Source of the DNA: an uncultured Bacillota bacterium
Lineage (GTDB): Bacteria; Bacillota_I; Bacilli_A; Izemoplasmatales; UBA1188
Direction of reading: 5' to 3'
NCBI GenBank assembly: GCA_937907585.1
Contig: CALCVH010000006.1
Span: 1-15,912, forward strand
Length of the DNA stretch: 15,912 nt
Shown: positions 6,026-13,746 of the stretch, piece after piece
Layout: every line of letters starts with the position of its first letter
How positions within the stretch are numbered: position 1 is the first letter of the stretch
Notes under the pieces: model-generated
The model's input: the letters and a program-made list of their open reading frames with translations, nothing else
Databases searched by the model: none
What the model was told of the DNA's origin: nothing
Translations under genes and position numbers: made by a program

Positions 6026-8110
6026 ATGGATAACTTAGAAAACTATTTTGGATCAAATGTATTTAATAAAGAGGCTATGAAACAATACCTCTCACAAGAT
6101 GCTTATAAAAAACTAGAAGAAACTATCAACGAAGGAAAAGAACTAGAACTAGATGTTGCTGATAAGGTTGCTGTTGCAATGAAAAATTGGTCAATATCTA
6201 AAGGCGCAACTCATTTTACACATTGGTTTCAACCTATGACTGGAATCACTGCTGAAAAACATGATGGTTTTATTTCTTTTAGTGATGATGGTTCAATTAT
6301 TACTCATTTTTCTGGAAAAGAATTAATCAAAGGAGAACCTGATGCATCTAGTTTCCCATCAGGTGGATTAAGATCAACTTTTGAAGCGAGAGGTTATACT
6401 GCTTGGGATCCAACGTCTTTTGCGTTTATTAAGGGAAAAACACTATGTATTCCTACAGCGTTTTGTTCGTTTGGCGGTGAAGCATTAGATAAGAAAACGC
6501 CTTTACTTCGTTCGATGGATTCAATTAATAAACAAGCATTAAGAGTACTAAAAATATTTGATGTAAAAGCTAAAAGAGTTGTTCCTATGGTTGGAGCTGA
6601 ACAAGAATATTTTTTAATTGATGCGGACTTATACAAAAAAAGAAAAGATTTAATGATGTGTGGAAGAACACTTTTTGGAAGTCCATCACCTAAAGGTCAA
6701 CAACTAGATGACCATTATTTTGGCACAATAAAACCTAGAATTCAAAGTTTTATGAATGAACTTAATGAGACATTGTGGAAGCTTGGAATCCCAGCTAAAA
6801 CTGAGCACAATGAAGTTGCTCCAGCACAACATGAACTCGCATCAATTTATGAAAGTTGTAATATCGCTACTGATCATAATCAATTAACTATGGAAATAAT
6901 GCAAAACATAGCTGAAAAACATGGTTTAGTATGTTTGCTACATGAAAAACCATTTGCTGGAGTTAATGGTTCAGGAAAGCATAATAACTGGTCGCTAATG
7001 ACTGATGATGGAATCAATCTTTTTTCTTTTGGAGAAACACCAATAGAACATTTAAGATTCTATCTATTCGTTACAGCAGTAATTAAAGCAGTAGATATGT
7101 ATCAAGATTTAATTAGAATTAGTGTCGCTACCGCAAGCAACGACTATAGACTTGGAGCAAATGAGGCACCCCCTGCTATTGTATCTGTATTTTTAGGCGA
7201 TGATATTACTGAAAAATTGTTTTCTATCAACGAAGAAACATTTGCAAAAGAAAAAAACAGCAGCATGCTACATTTAGGTGTTCAATATATCCCTGATGTA
7301 ATAAAAGATAACACAGATAGAAACAGAACCTCACCTTTTGCGTTTACTGGAAATAAATTTGAACTTAGAATGCTTGGTTCATCTAATTCTATCGCATGTT
7401 CAAATATTATGCTTAATTCAGCTGTCGCAAGCGTTTTATCTGAATTTGCTGATAAACTTGAAAATAATTATTCAATAAATAGTGTTGTTTCATTAATTAA
7501 AGAGGAAATAAACAATCATAAAAGAATATTATTTAATGGAAATGGATATGGCGATGAATGGGTTAATGAATCTGAGAAACTTGGTTTATATAATCTAAAG
7601 ACAACTCCAGATTGCTTACCTTATCTAATAAGCCAAAAGAATATTGATATGTTAGTAAAGATGAACGTATTTTCAAAACAAGAACTATATGCTAGATATC
7701 ATATTCAACTTGAAAATTATTCTGAATCAATGTTAATTGAGGCTAGAACTATGGTTGAAATGGTTAATAAAGATTATCTGCCAACTATTAGTAAGTATTG
7801 TGGTGAATTATCTATGTCTATATTATCGAAAAAACATGCGATTGAAGGAATAACATGTAGTTATGAAGAATCGATTCTTCTAGAATTATCTAATTTATGT
7901 TCTAACGCCTTAAAATACGTTGGTATACTTGAAAAAGACATTATTAAATCATCAATATATGAATTACAAGAAAAGTCATTCTATATTAAAGATAAAATAA
8001 TTCCAACAATGAACAAATTACGCAAATGTATTGATAGCGCTGAACGCATTTGTCCTGAAGATATATGGCCATATCCAGGTTATAGCAAACTATTATTTTC
8101 TATTATATAG
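6026..8110 (+). CDS. glnN: Glutamine synthetase type III
   Basis: The enzyme makes glutamine from glutamate, ammonia and ATP in the cytoplasm. The 694-residue length fits the large GSIII class and not GSI (about 450). Class features are clear: the N-terminal beta-grasp part with SGGLRSTFEARGYTAWDP (112-129), the metal-site GAEQEYFLI (190-198), EHNEVAPAQHE (260-270), NGSGKHNNWS (314-323), RLGANEAPPA (375-384) and NRTSPFAFTGNKFELRM (433-449). The ending WPYPGYSKLLF (681-691) is also typical. No catalytic motif is missing. The gene is divergent from a LysR-type regulator and 19 bases upstream of pyrG, so it is probably the first gene of a glnN-pyrG operon. Regulation by the adjacent LysR protein is inferred. 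Confidence 0.95.
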   Translation: MDNLENYFGSNVFNKEAMKQYLSQDAYKKLEETINEGKELELDVADKVAVAMKNWSISKGATHFTHWFQPMTGITAEKHDGFISFSDDGSIITHFSGKELIKGEPDASSFPSGGLRSTFEARGYTAWDPTSFAFIKGKTLCIPTAFCSFGGEALDKKTPLLRSMDSINKQALRVLKIFDVKAKRVVPMVGAEQEYFLIDADLYKKRKDLMMCGRTLFGSPSPKGQQLDDHYFGTIKPRIQSFMNELNETLWKLGIPAKTEHNEVAPAQHELASIYESCNIATDHNQLTMEIMQNIAEKHGLVCLLHEKPFAGVNGSGKHNNWSLMTDDGINLFSFGETPIEHLRFYLFVTAVIKAVDMYQDLIRISVATASNDYRLGANEAPPAIVSVFLGDDITEKLFSINEETFAKEKNSSMLHLGVQYIPDVIKDNTDRNRTSPFAFTGNKFELRMLGSSNSIACSNIMLNSAVASVLSEFADKLENNYSINSVVSLIKEEINNHKRILFNGNGYGDEWVNESEKLGLYNLKTTPDCLPYLISQKNIDMLVKMNVFSKQELYARYHIQLENYSESMLIEARTMVEMVNKDYLPTISKYCGELSMSILSKKHAIEGITCSYEESILLELSNLCSNALKYVGILEKDIIKSSIYELQEKSFYIKDKIIPTMNKLRKCIDSAERICPEDIWPYPGYSKLLFSII

Positions 8111-8129
8111 ATAAAAAGAGGGACATAAT

Positions 8130-9737
8130 ATGACTAAATATATTTTTGTAACTGGTGGTGTTGTATCAGGACTTGGAAAAGGAATTACCGCAGCTTCACT
8201 TGGAAGGCTTCTTAAAGCAAGGGGTTTTAAAGTTGCTGCTCAAAAACTAGATCCATATATCAATGTAGATCCTGGAACCATGAGCCCATATCAACATGGA
8301 GAAGTATATGTTACTGAAGATGGTGCAGAAACCGATTTAGATTTAGGACACTATGAACGTTTTATTAACGAAGATTTAAACAAATATTCAAACCTCACAA
8401 CAGGTAAAGTATATTGGAATGTATTAAATAAAGAAAGAAAAGGTGAATATTTAGGTTCAACAGTCCAAGTTATTCCTCATGTCACTAACGAAATTAAAGA
8501 ATTTGTTTATAATGTTGGTACTCATAGTGATGCAGATATTGTTATAACAGAAATAGGCGGTACTATAGGCGATATAGAAAGCCAACCATTTTTAGAAGCC
8601 GCAAGACAAATATCTTTAGAAGTAGGAAGAGAAAATAGCCTATTTATTCATGTAACTTTAGTACCTTTCTTAAGTGGCTCAGATGAACATAAATCAAAAC
8701 CAACGCAACATTCGGTTAAAGAATTACAAGGATTAGGTATTAATCCTGGAATAATAGTATTAAGAGCGGATGAAAAGCTAGAAGATGAAATATTTGATAA
8801 GATATCGCTTTTCTGTAATGTTAGAAGGGATTGCGTCATAGAAAATCTAACACTTCCTAATTTATATGAAGCTCCTTTAATGCTTGAAGAACAGAATTTT
8901 TCTTCAGTTGTTTTAAAATTATTAAATCTTGAAGCTCCTTTACCAGATTTGAGAGATTGGAAAGATTTAATATATAGAATTAAAACAAGAGACAAATTGG
9001 TTAGAATTGCATTAGTAGGTAAATATGTTAAGTTGCATGATGCTTACTTATCAGTCGCAGAAGCGATGAGGCACGCAGGTTATTATTGTTCTTCAAAAAT
9101 CAAGATAGATTGGATTGATTCAGAGACTATTAATAACGATAATGTTTCTATAATATTAAAAGATGTTGATGGTATCATTGTTCCTGGCGGTTTTGGTTCA
9201 AGAGGCATAGAAGGAATGATTTTATCAGCTAAATACGCTAGAGAAAACAATATTCCATTCTTTGGAATCTGTTTAGGAATGCAAATATCAGTTATTGAAT
9301 ATACAAGAAACGTATTAGGGTTAAAAGATGCTAATTCTCGTGAATTTGATCCAGATTCTACTAATAAGGTTATTGATTTTGTACCAGGACAAACTGATGA
9401 AACAATTAAAGGTGGAACTTTAAGACTCGGTAGTTATCCTTGCGTTTTAGAAGAAGGTACTAAGATGTACGACTGCTATAAAACATCATTTATAAATGAA
9501 CGCCATCGTCATCGTTATGAATTTAATAATGACTATATTGACGTACTTACAAAAAACGGAATGACAATATGCGGAATGTCTCCTGATAAAAAATTAGTTG
9601 AAGCAGTTGAAATAACGGATAAACCTTTTTATATTGGTGTTCAATTTCACCCAGAATTCAAGAGCCGTCCAAATCATCCACATCCTTTATTTTCTGGTTT
9701 TATAGAAGCAGCTGTAAATAAAAAATATAATAGATAA
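8130..9737 (+). CDS. pyrG: CTP synthase
   Basis: The enzyme converts UTP to CTP using ATP and the ammonia released from glutamine. The length (535) is normal. The N-terminal synthetase domain (about 1-270) has FVTGGVVSGLGKG (6-18), DPYINVDPGTMSPYQHGEV (41-59) and EIGGTIGDIES (141-151). The C-terminal class I glutamine amidotransferase domain (about 290-530) has the oxyanion loop VPGGFGSRG (351-359), the nucleophile Cys381 in GICLGMQ, and the His507/Glu509 pair in FHPEF. GAGGG at 8118-8122 is 7 bases before the ATG. The 19-base gap after glnN and the absence of a terminator suggest co-transcription, placing a glutamine producer and consumer together. Confidence 0.97.
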   Translation: MTKYIFVTGGVVSGLGKGITAASLGRLLKARGFKVAAQKLDPYINVDPGTMSPYQHGEVYVTEDGAETDLDLGHYERFINEDLNKYSNLTTGKVYWNVLNKERKGEYLGSTVQVIPHVTNEIKEFVYNVGTHSDADIVITEIGGTIGDIESQPFLEAARQISLEVGRENSLFIHVTLVPFLSGSDEHKSKPTQHSVKELQGLGINPGIIVLRADEKLEDEIFDKISLFCNVRRDCVIENLTLPNLYEAPLMLEEQNFSSVVLKLLNLEAPLPDLRDWKDLIYRIKTRDKLVRIALVGKYVKLHDAYLSVAEAMRHAGYYCSSKIKIDWIDSETINNDNVSIILKDVDGIIVPGGFGSRGIEGMILSAKYARENNIPFFGICLGMQISVIEYTRNVLGLKDANSREFDPDSTNKVIDFVPGQTDETIKGGTLRLGSYPCVLEEGTKMYDCYKTSFINERHRHRYEFNNDYIDVLTKNGMTICGMSPDKKLVEAVEITDKPFYIGVQFHPEFKSRPNHPHPLFSGFIEAAVNKKYNR

Positions 9738-9787
9738 ATTAAGATAAGGGTCCAAATCCATCGTGACGGAGTTTGGCGGATAAAAAT

Positions 9788-9846
9788 AAAAAGATAATCA
9801 GTTTATTAAGGCCATTATAAGCTATAATATACAATTATCTTTTTAT
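9788..9846 (+). terminator. Probable terminator of the glnN-pyrG operon
   Basis: An 11-bp perfect stem (AAAAAGATAAT at 9788-9798, ATTATCTTTTT at 9834-9844) encloses a 35-base loop that itself holds a 6-bp hairpin (ATTATA/TATAAT, 9814-9828). The outer 3' arm ends in T residues. The structure is larger than the other terminators here. A TATAAT inside the loop (9823-9828) might instead be a -10 element for the short ORF that follows. A smaller imperfect CCAAA.../...TTTGG hairpin lies at about 9751-9775. Confidence 0.5.
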
Positions 9847-9867
9847 TATTGTAGGAGGTGTATTTTT

Positions 9868-9921
9868 TTGGCGTACACAATCGTTGGAATGTTCGAATTA
9901 GAAAATAATTCATGTATATAA
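9868..9921 (+). CDS. Possible 17-residue ORF with strong ribosome binding site and TTG start
   Basis: A textbook AGGAGG (9853-9858) is followed 9 bases later by TTG and an open frame of 17 codons, reading (M)AYTIVGMFELENNSCI, ending in TAA at 9919-9921. No longer frame or continuation is present. The start of the peptide loosely recalls the VVGxF start of general-stress proteins, so it could be the remnant of a truncated gene; this is a weak impression only. It overlaps the opposite-strand tRNA terminator by two bases. It may be a genuine small protein, a leader peptide or a chance frame. Confidence 0.3.
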   Translation: MAYTIVGMFELENNSCI

Positions 9922-9957
9922 ACAAAAAGACACTTTGTATATTGATGCAAAATGTCT
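9920..9957 (-). terminator. Terminator of the tRNA-His/tRNA-Leu operon
   Basis: In the minus-strand RNA a 10-bp stem, AGACATTTTG with CAAAGTGTCT (one G-U), closes a 10-base loop and is followed by TTTTTGTTT. It lies 14 bases after the CCA end of the tRNA-Leu gene. Confidence 0.85.
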
Positions 9958-9971
9958 ACTTTTTTGATATT

Positions 9972-10056
9972 TGGTGGGGCAAATGAGATTCGAACTCACA
10001 CGCCTGTTGGTGCCACCCCCTCAAGATGGTGCGTCTACCAGTTCCGCCATTGCCCC
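9972..10056 (-). tRNA. tRNA-Leu (anticodon GAG)
   Basis: The minus-strand gene is 85 nt with an encoded CCA. The acceptor stem is GGGGCAA/TTGCCCC with discriminator A, and the D-arm is of the GCGGAACTGGTAGACGC type. The anticodon stem is CCATC/GGTGG around loop TTGAGGG, giving anticodon GAG, which reads CUC/CUU leucine codons. The T-arm is GTGAG-TTCGAAT-CTCAT. A variable region longer than normal, which forms a short hairpin, confirms a class II tRNA. Confidence 0.95.
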
Positions 10057-10073
10057 ATATTTTTCGCAACAGC

Positions 10074-10152
10074 TGGGGCGACTAGTGAGACTCGAACCCA
10101 CGGAATGCCGGAGCCACAATCCGGTGCGTTGACCAACTTCGCCATAGCCGCC
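10074..10152 (-). tRNA. tRNA-His (anticodon GTG)
   Basis: The minus-strand gene is 79 nt with an encoded CCA. The acceptor stem is GCGGCTA/TAGTCGC with the extra 5' G(-1) opposite C73, the diagnostic histidine identity pair. The anticodon stem CCGGA/TCCGG holds loop TTGTGGC, giving anticodon GTG. The T-arm is GTGGG-TTCGAGT-CTCAC. It lies 17 bases upstream of tRNA-Leu and is first in the operon. Confidence 0.96.
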
Positions 10153-10166
10153 ATAGTTGCATAAAT

Positions 10167-10195
10167 ATAATACCACCAAAGATGGTATAAATCAA
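10167..10195 (-). promoter_or_regulatory. Promoter of the tRNA operon
   Basis: On the minus strand TTGATT (10190-10195) and TATTAT (10167-10172) are separated by exactly 17 bases. Transcription would start about 8 bases before the tRNA-His 5' end, which leaves a minimal leader for RNase P to remove. The spacer carries an inverted repeat ATACCA/TGGTAT (10170-10175, 10183-10188). Confidence 0.75.
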
Positions 10196-10269
10196 GAAAA
10201 GATTTTCAAGCGATTTTGTCCATAATTTAGGCTTAATTTTATAATTTTTAAATTGATATATATTTTCTT

Positions 10270-10298
10270 TTGTAATATATTTAAAATTGTTATATAAT
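10270..10298 (+). promoter_or_regulatory. Promoter of the speB operon
   Basis: TTGTAA (10270-10275) and TATAAT (10293-10298) have 17-base spacing. They are followed by AAGGAGG (10315-10321) 7 bases before the speB ATG. The implied leader is short (about 25 bases), leaving no room for a riboswitch. Confidence 0.7.
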
Positions 10299-10328
10299 TT
10301 TAAAGTCTAATGATAAGGAGGAATCAAA

Positions 10329-11213
10329 ATGTCGTTTAGAGATTTGATGACTGATGATATATTTAGATCCAATGTTGTTTTAGTTGGAATACCATATGAT
10401 AAAAGTACTTCTATAAAGTCTGGCGCAAGCGAAGCACCTAAAACTTTAAGGGAATTATCTGAATATTTACCGCCATATACAATGTTAATGAATGATATAA
10501 AACCATTAAAAATCTATGATGATGGTGATTACAAATTAGAAAAGATGGATGAATCATTTGAATCGTTATCTGAATCACTATATAAAGTATTAAATAATGA
10601 TAAATTCACTCTATTTGTAGGCGGTGATCATGCGGTTGCGATAAGCACTGAAAAAGCTTTTATTAAGAAAGCTCATGAATTAGGAAAAACACCAGTATTA
10701 TTCCATTTAGATGCACATGCGGATATATGCGATTTCTATGATGGATCTAAACTTTCTCACGCAACACCTGTTAAAAGAGCGATCGATAATGGATTAGATC
10801 CAAATAATACAGTGCTTTTTGGAATAAGAAGCTATGAGGATCAAGAAGTAGAATATTTAAATAATCATAAAGAAATAAAGATATTTAATCCAGAAATGAT
10901 TAATAATCATCTTGATGATGTATTAAAATATATTTCAAAATATAAATCTAATGATTATATGGTTCACTTATCATTTGATATAGATATGATTGATCCATCA
11001 TACGCTCCTGGTACAGGAACACCTGAACACTTTGGAGTAGAATCAAATAAAGCATTAGAACTAATACTTAATATTATTAAAAACTTTAACTGCCAAACAA
11101 TGGACATTGTGGAAATATCACCAGCTCTTGATGTAAACGATGTTACAAGTTGGTTAGGGCTCAAAATACTATATGAAATTTTTTATGTCTTAAAGGAAAA
11201 GAACGAACTATGA
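10329..11213 (+). CDS. speB: Agmatinase-type ureohydrolase
   Basis: This ureohydrolase of 294 residues most likely cleaves agmatine to putrescine and urea. All manganese ligands of the family are present: GGDH (His101), DAHAD (Asp128, His130, Asp132) and the SFDIDMIDP motif (Asp217, Asp219), followed by the family signature PGTGTPEHFG and VEISP (Glu262). The segment KLSHATPVKRAI (141-152) resembles the agmatinase SHGT substrate loop more than the arginase NIHG loop, so agmatinase is preferred. Formimidoylglutamase or guanidino-acid hydrolase cannot be fully excluded. The gene has its own good promoter and a consensus ribosome binding site. It ends in TGA, overlapping by 4 bases (ATGA) the start of a SpeD-like decarboxylase, which strongly suggests coupled translation and one polyamine pathway. 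Confidence 0.88.
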   Translation: MSFRDLMTDDIFRSNVVLVGIPYDKSTSIKSGASEAPKTLRELSEYLPPYTMLMNDIKPLKIYDDGDYKLEKMDESFESLSESLYKVLNNDKFTLFVGGDHAVAISTEKAFIKKAHELGKTPVLFHLDAHADICDFYDGSKLSHATPVKRAIDNGLDPNNTVLFGIRSYEDQEVEYLNNHKEIKIFNPEMINNHLDDVLKYISKYKSNDYMVHLSFDIDMIDPSYAPGTGTPEHFGVESNKALELILNIIKNFNCQTMDIVEISPALDVNDVTSWLGLKILYEIFYVLKEKNEL

Positions 11214-12019
11214 AACATGTAATGCTTGATGCATACGGAGCTGAAGAAACTCAGTCAAATAATATTCTTCATATCAATGAATTATTAAACGAAATTGCGT
11301 TTGAACTAGAACTTGAACCAATCTGTCCTCCACAACTAATTCCATACTATTATGGAAGAGTTAAAGAAGATGTTGGAATCACATCATTTATGATGTTAAG
11401 AGGTGGACACATCACTATTCATACATTCCCAATAAGAGAATGTTACTTTGTTGATTGTGTATCTGAAAAAGATTTTGATGTTGATAAATTCTATGATTTG
11501 TTCTTTGAAAAACTACATTTTTCAAAAGAAAAATCAAATTATCAAACAACAGATAGAAACGTAAACAACATAAAAAGCGAATTATATGATCCATCTATTG
11601 ATTTTGGCCCTCACTATATGGCTAAAATCAAAACAGAAAAAGAACCACATATGGAAGATTTGTTTAACTTCTTAGAGAATGTGGTATCAGAAATCGGTAT
11701 GGATGAAATCACACGTGCTTTTGTTTTAAAGGACACTGTAAAAGATCCAACTTATTTATCTGGAATAATCATTATCGCTCAATCTCATATTTCTGTTCAT
11801 TATTCATTTAATGAAAAAGTGATATATGCGGATTGTTTCAGTTGTGCACCATTTGATTTTTCTACATTAAATGATGCGTTCTCATCGCTAGGAAAAGTAT
11901 TAGATTCTAAATTGATCGCAAGAGGTACTAAACACTTATATAAAGTTAAATCAAAAATAGAAAATGATACTTTGTTGGCCTCAACTCGCTGGCAAAAAGT
12001 AGTAAAGAAGGAATGTTAA
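11210..12019 (+). CDS. Tandem two-domain S-adenosylmethionine decarboxylase-like (pyruvoyl) protein
   Basis: The 269 residues contain two SpeD-like units. Unit 2 has QSHISVHYS (191-199): Ser192 followed by His193, His197 at +5 and Cys212 at +20. This is exactly the Ser63/His68/Cys83 spacing of bacterial SpeD, so self-cleavage before Ser192 should create the pyruvoyl cofactor. Unit 1 has the parallel GGHITIHTFP (65-74) and CYFVDCVS, but glycine replaces the serine and glutamate (86) the cysteine, so it should not self-process. Bacterial SpeD is usually one such unit of about 120-140 residues; eukaryotic enzymes are also fused duplications. Its overlap with speB places it in polyamine synthesis. 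The substrate may be S-adenosylmethionine, or arginine/ornithine as reported for some altered SpeD relatives. No speE is nearby. AAAGGA lies 12 bases upstream of the ATG. Confidence 0.8.
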   Translation: MKHVMLDAYGAEETQSNNILHINELLNEIAFELELEPICPPQLIPYYYGRVKEDVGITSFMMLRGGHITIHTFPIRECYFVDCVSEKDFDVDKFYDLFFEKLHFSKEKSNYQTTDRNVNNIKSELYDPSIDFGPHYMAKIKTEKEPHMEDLFNFLENVVSEIGMDEITRAFVLKDTVKDPTYLSGIIIIAQSHISVHYSFNEKVIYADCFSCAPFDFSTLNDAFSSLGKVLDSKLIARGTKHLYKVKSKIENDTLLASTRWQKVVKKEC

Positions 12020-12020
12020 T

Positions 12021-13703
12021 ATGAAAGCGTCACATATGTGCTTAAAAACTCTAAAGGAAGCACCACAAGAAGCCGTTATCGATTCACATATTTTGCTTCT
12101 AAGAAGCGGAATGATAAAGAAGAACGTTGCGGGTGTATATACTTATATGCCTTTAGGTTTAAAAGTTCTAAATAAAATCGAACAAGTTGTAAGAGAAGAG
12201 ATGAACGCTATCGGTTCAGAAGAAATTCTATGTAGCGCTCTACAACCAAAAGAATTATGGCTTGAATCTGGAAGATGGAACAAGTATGGACCAGAACTCA
12301 TGAGATTAAAAGACAGAAACGATCATGATTTCTGTTTAGGTCCTACACATGAAGAAATCTTTACATCAATAGTTAGAGATTCAGTTCAATCATATAAAGA
12401 ATTACCTATTTCTTTATATCAGATACAAACTAAATATCGTGATGAAATGCGTCCTAGATTTGGTTTAATAAGATCTAGAGAATTCATTATGAAAGATGCG
12501 TATACCTTCGATTTAAATGAAGAAGGCTTAAATAAATCATATGATGAAATGTATAAAGCTTATGAAAGAATATTTACTCGTCTTCATTTAAATTTCACCG
12601 CAGTGCTTGCGGATACTGGCGCAATCGGTGGAAACGCATCTCATCAATTTATGGCTCTATCTAATATTGGCGAATCTACAATCATCTATAATGATAACTA
12701 TTCAGCTGACCAAGAAAAAGCCGAAGCAAGACCTGATGTCTATAATGAAGAAGATACTCTTAAAGATATAGAAGAAGTTGATACTCCAAATGTTAAAACT
12801 ATTGAAGAATTATCTAAATTCTTAAATGTATCTCCTAAGAGAATCATCAAATCTATCGTTTATAAAGATTATGTAAATAATCGTTTAGTATTGTGTTTAT
12901 TAAGAGGCGATAGAGAAATAAATAAGATTAAAGTCGTTAATAAATTAGGTGTTGGTGAATATGATATAGATTTCGCTACAGCTGATGATTTCAAAGACAC
13001 TAATTCAGTATTTGGTTTTATCGGTCCTGTTGGATTAAATCTATATACATTAGTTGATAATGAAGTCACAACTATGATTAACGCAATTGCGGGATCAAAT
13101 AAAAAAGATAAACATATTAAAAATGTTAATTTTGGTAGAGACTTTAATGGTGAAGTTGTTGATATAAGATTAGTAACTAAAGGTGATTTAGATTTAGTTA
13201 AAGGTGAACCATTAAAAGAAGAAAAAGGAATAGAAGTTGGACAAGTATTCAAACTTGGGACAAAATATTCTGATTCAATGAAATGTCTATATGTAGATCA
13301 AAATGGTAATAGCGTTCCAATGGTTATGGGTTGTTATGGAATAGGAATATCAAGAACTCTTCAAGCTTGTATCGAACAATATCATGATGAGCTTGGTATC
13401 TGTTTACCTGAAGATTTAGCTCCATATAAAGCTGTCATTATTCCAATTAAATACGATGGATTAATGAAAGATGTCGCAGATAATCTATATAAAGAATTAA
13501 AAGAAAAGAATGTTGATGTTATTCTAGATGATAGAGGTCAATCATTTGGCGTTAAAGCTCATGACTGGGATCTAATTGGTATTCCATATCAAATTGTTGT
13601 TGGAAGAGATGCGGTAAATAACCAAGTTGAATTCAAACATAGAAAATCAACTTCAAAAGAAGTAATAGATACTATTGATGCGATAAATAGATTAACAAAA
13701 TAA
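12021..13703 (+). CDS. proS: Prolyl-tRNA synthetase, bacterial type with editing domain
   Basis: The enzyme charges tRNA-Pro with proline. At 560 residues it has the bacterial architecture. The class II catalytic core shows FCLGPTHEEIFT (104-115) and RPRFGLIRSREFIMKDAYTFD (144-164, motif 2). The inserted editing (INS/YbaK-like) domain is at about 225-390, with RIIKSIVY (274-281) and LLRGDREIN (293-301). Motif 3, MGCYGIGISRTL, is at 436-447, and the anticodon-binding domain is at about 465-560. AAGGA (12008-12012) lies within the last codons of the SpeD-like gene, with 8 bases to the ATG and only one base between the genes. It is therefore probably the third gene of the speB operon. No T-box leader is present. 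Confidence 0.97.
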   Translation: MKASHMCLKTLKEAPQEAVIDSHILLLRSGMIKKNVAGVYTYMPLGLKVLNKIEQVVREEMNAIGSEEILCSALQPKELWLESGRWNKYGPELMRLKDRNDHDFCLGPTHEEIFTSIVRDSVQSYKELPISLYQIQTKYRDEMRPRFGLIRSREFIMKDAYTFDLNEEGLNKSYDEMYKAYERIFTRLHLNFTAVLADTGAIGGNASHQFMALSNIGESTIIYNDNYSADQEKAEARPDVYNEEDTLKDIEEVDTPNVKTIEELSKFLNVSPKRIIKSIVYKDYVNNRLVLCLLRGDREINKIKVVNKLGVGEYDIDFATADDFKDTNSVFGFIGPVGLNLYTLVDNEVTTMINAIAGSNKKDKHIKNVNFGRDFNGEVVDIRLVTKGDLDLVKGEPLKEEKGIEVGQVFKLGTKYSDSMKCLYVDQNGNSVPMVMGCYGIGISRTLQACIEQYHDELGICLPEDLAPYKAVIIPIKYDGLMKDVADNLYKELKEKNVDVILDDRGQSFGVKAHDWDLIGIPYQIVVGRDAVNNQVEFKHRKSTSKEVIDTIDAINRLTK

Positions 13704-13708
13704 CTATT

Positions 13709-13746
13709 AAAAACAGAAATGACTAATCATCATTCCTGTTTTTATT
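13709..13746. terminator. Bidirectional terminator between convergent operons, overlapping the TtcA-like stop
   Basis: Arms 13709-13722 and 13730-13743 (AAAAACAG.AATGA with TCATT.CTGTTTTT) enclose a 7-base loop. The single odd pair is G-U in the minus-strand RNA and A-C in the plus-strand RNA, so it should work best for the minus-strand operon, while T-runs exist in both directions. The TAG stop of the TtcA-like gene is in the loop, so its last codons form one arm. Confidence 0.85.

Noticed and set aside
9952..10164. Open frame of about 70 codons on the plus strand
   Set aside because: It lies entirely over the two minus-strand tRNA genes; the reading frame is a by-product of tRNA sequence.
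11205..11213. TGA read as tryptophan (Mycoplasma code)
   Set aside because: TGA ends the agmatinase gene exactly at the family's expected length, and tryptophan residues elsewhere are encoded by TGG.
11958..12020. T-box leader for proS
   Set aside because: Only one base separates proS from the preceding gene and no T-box consensus was seen anywhere upstream.
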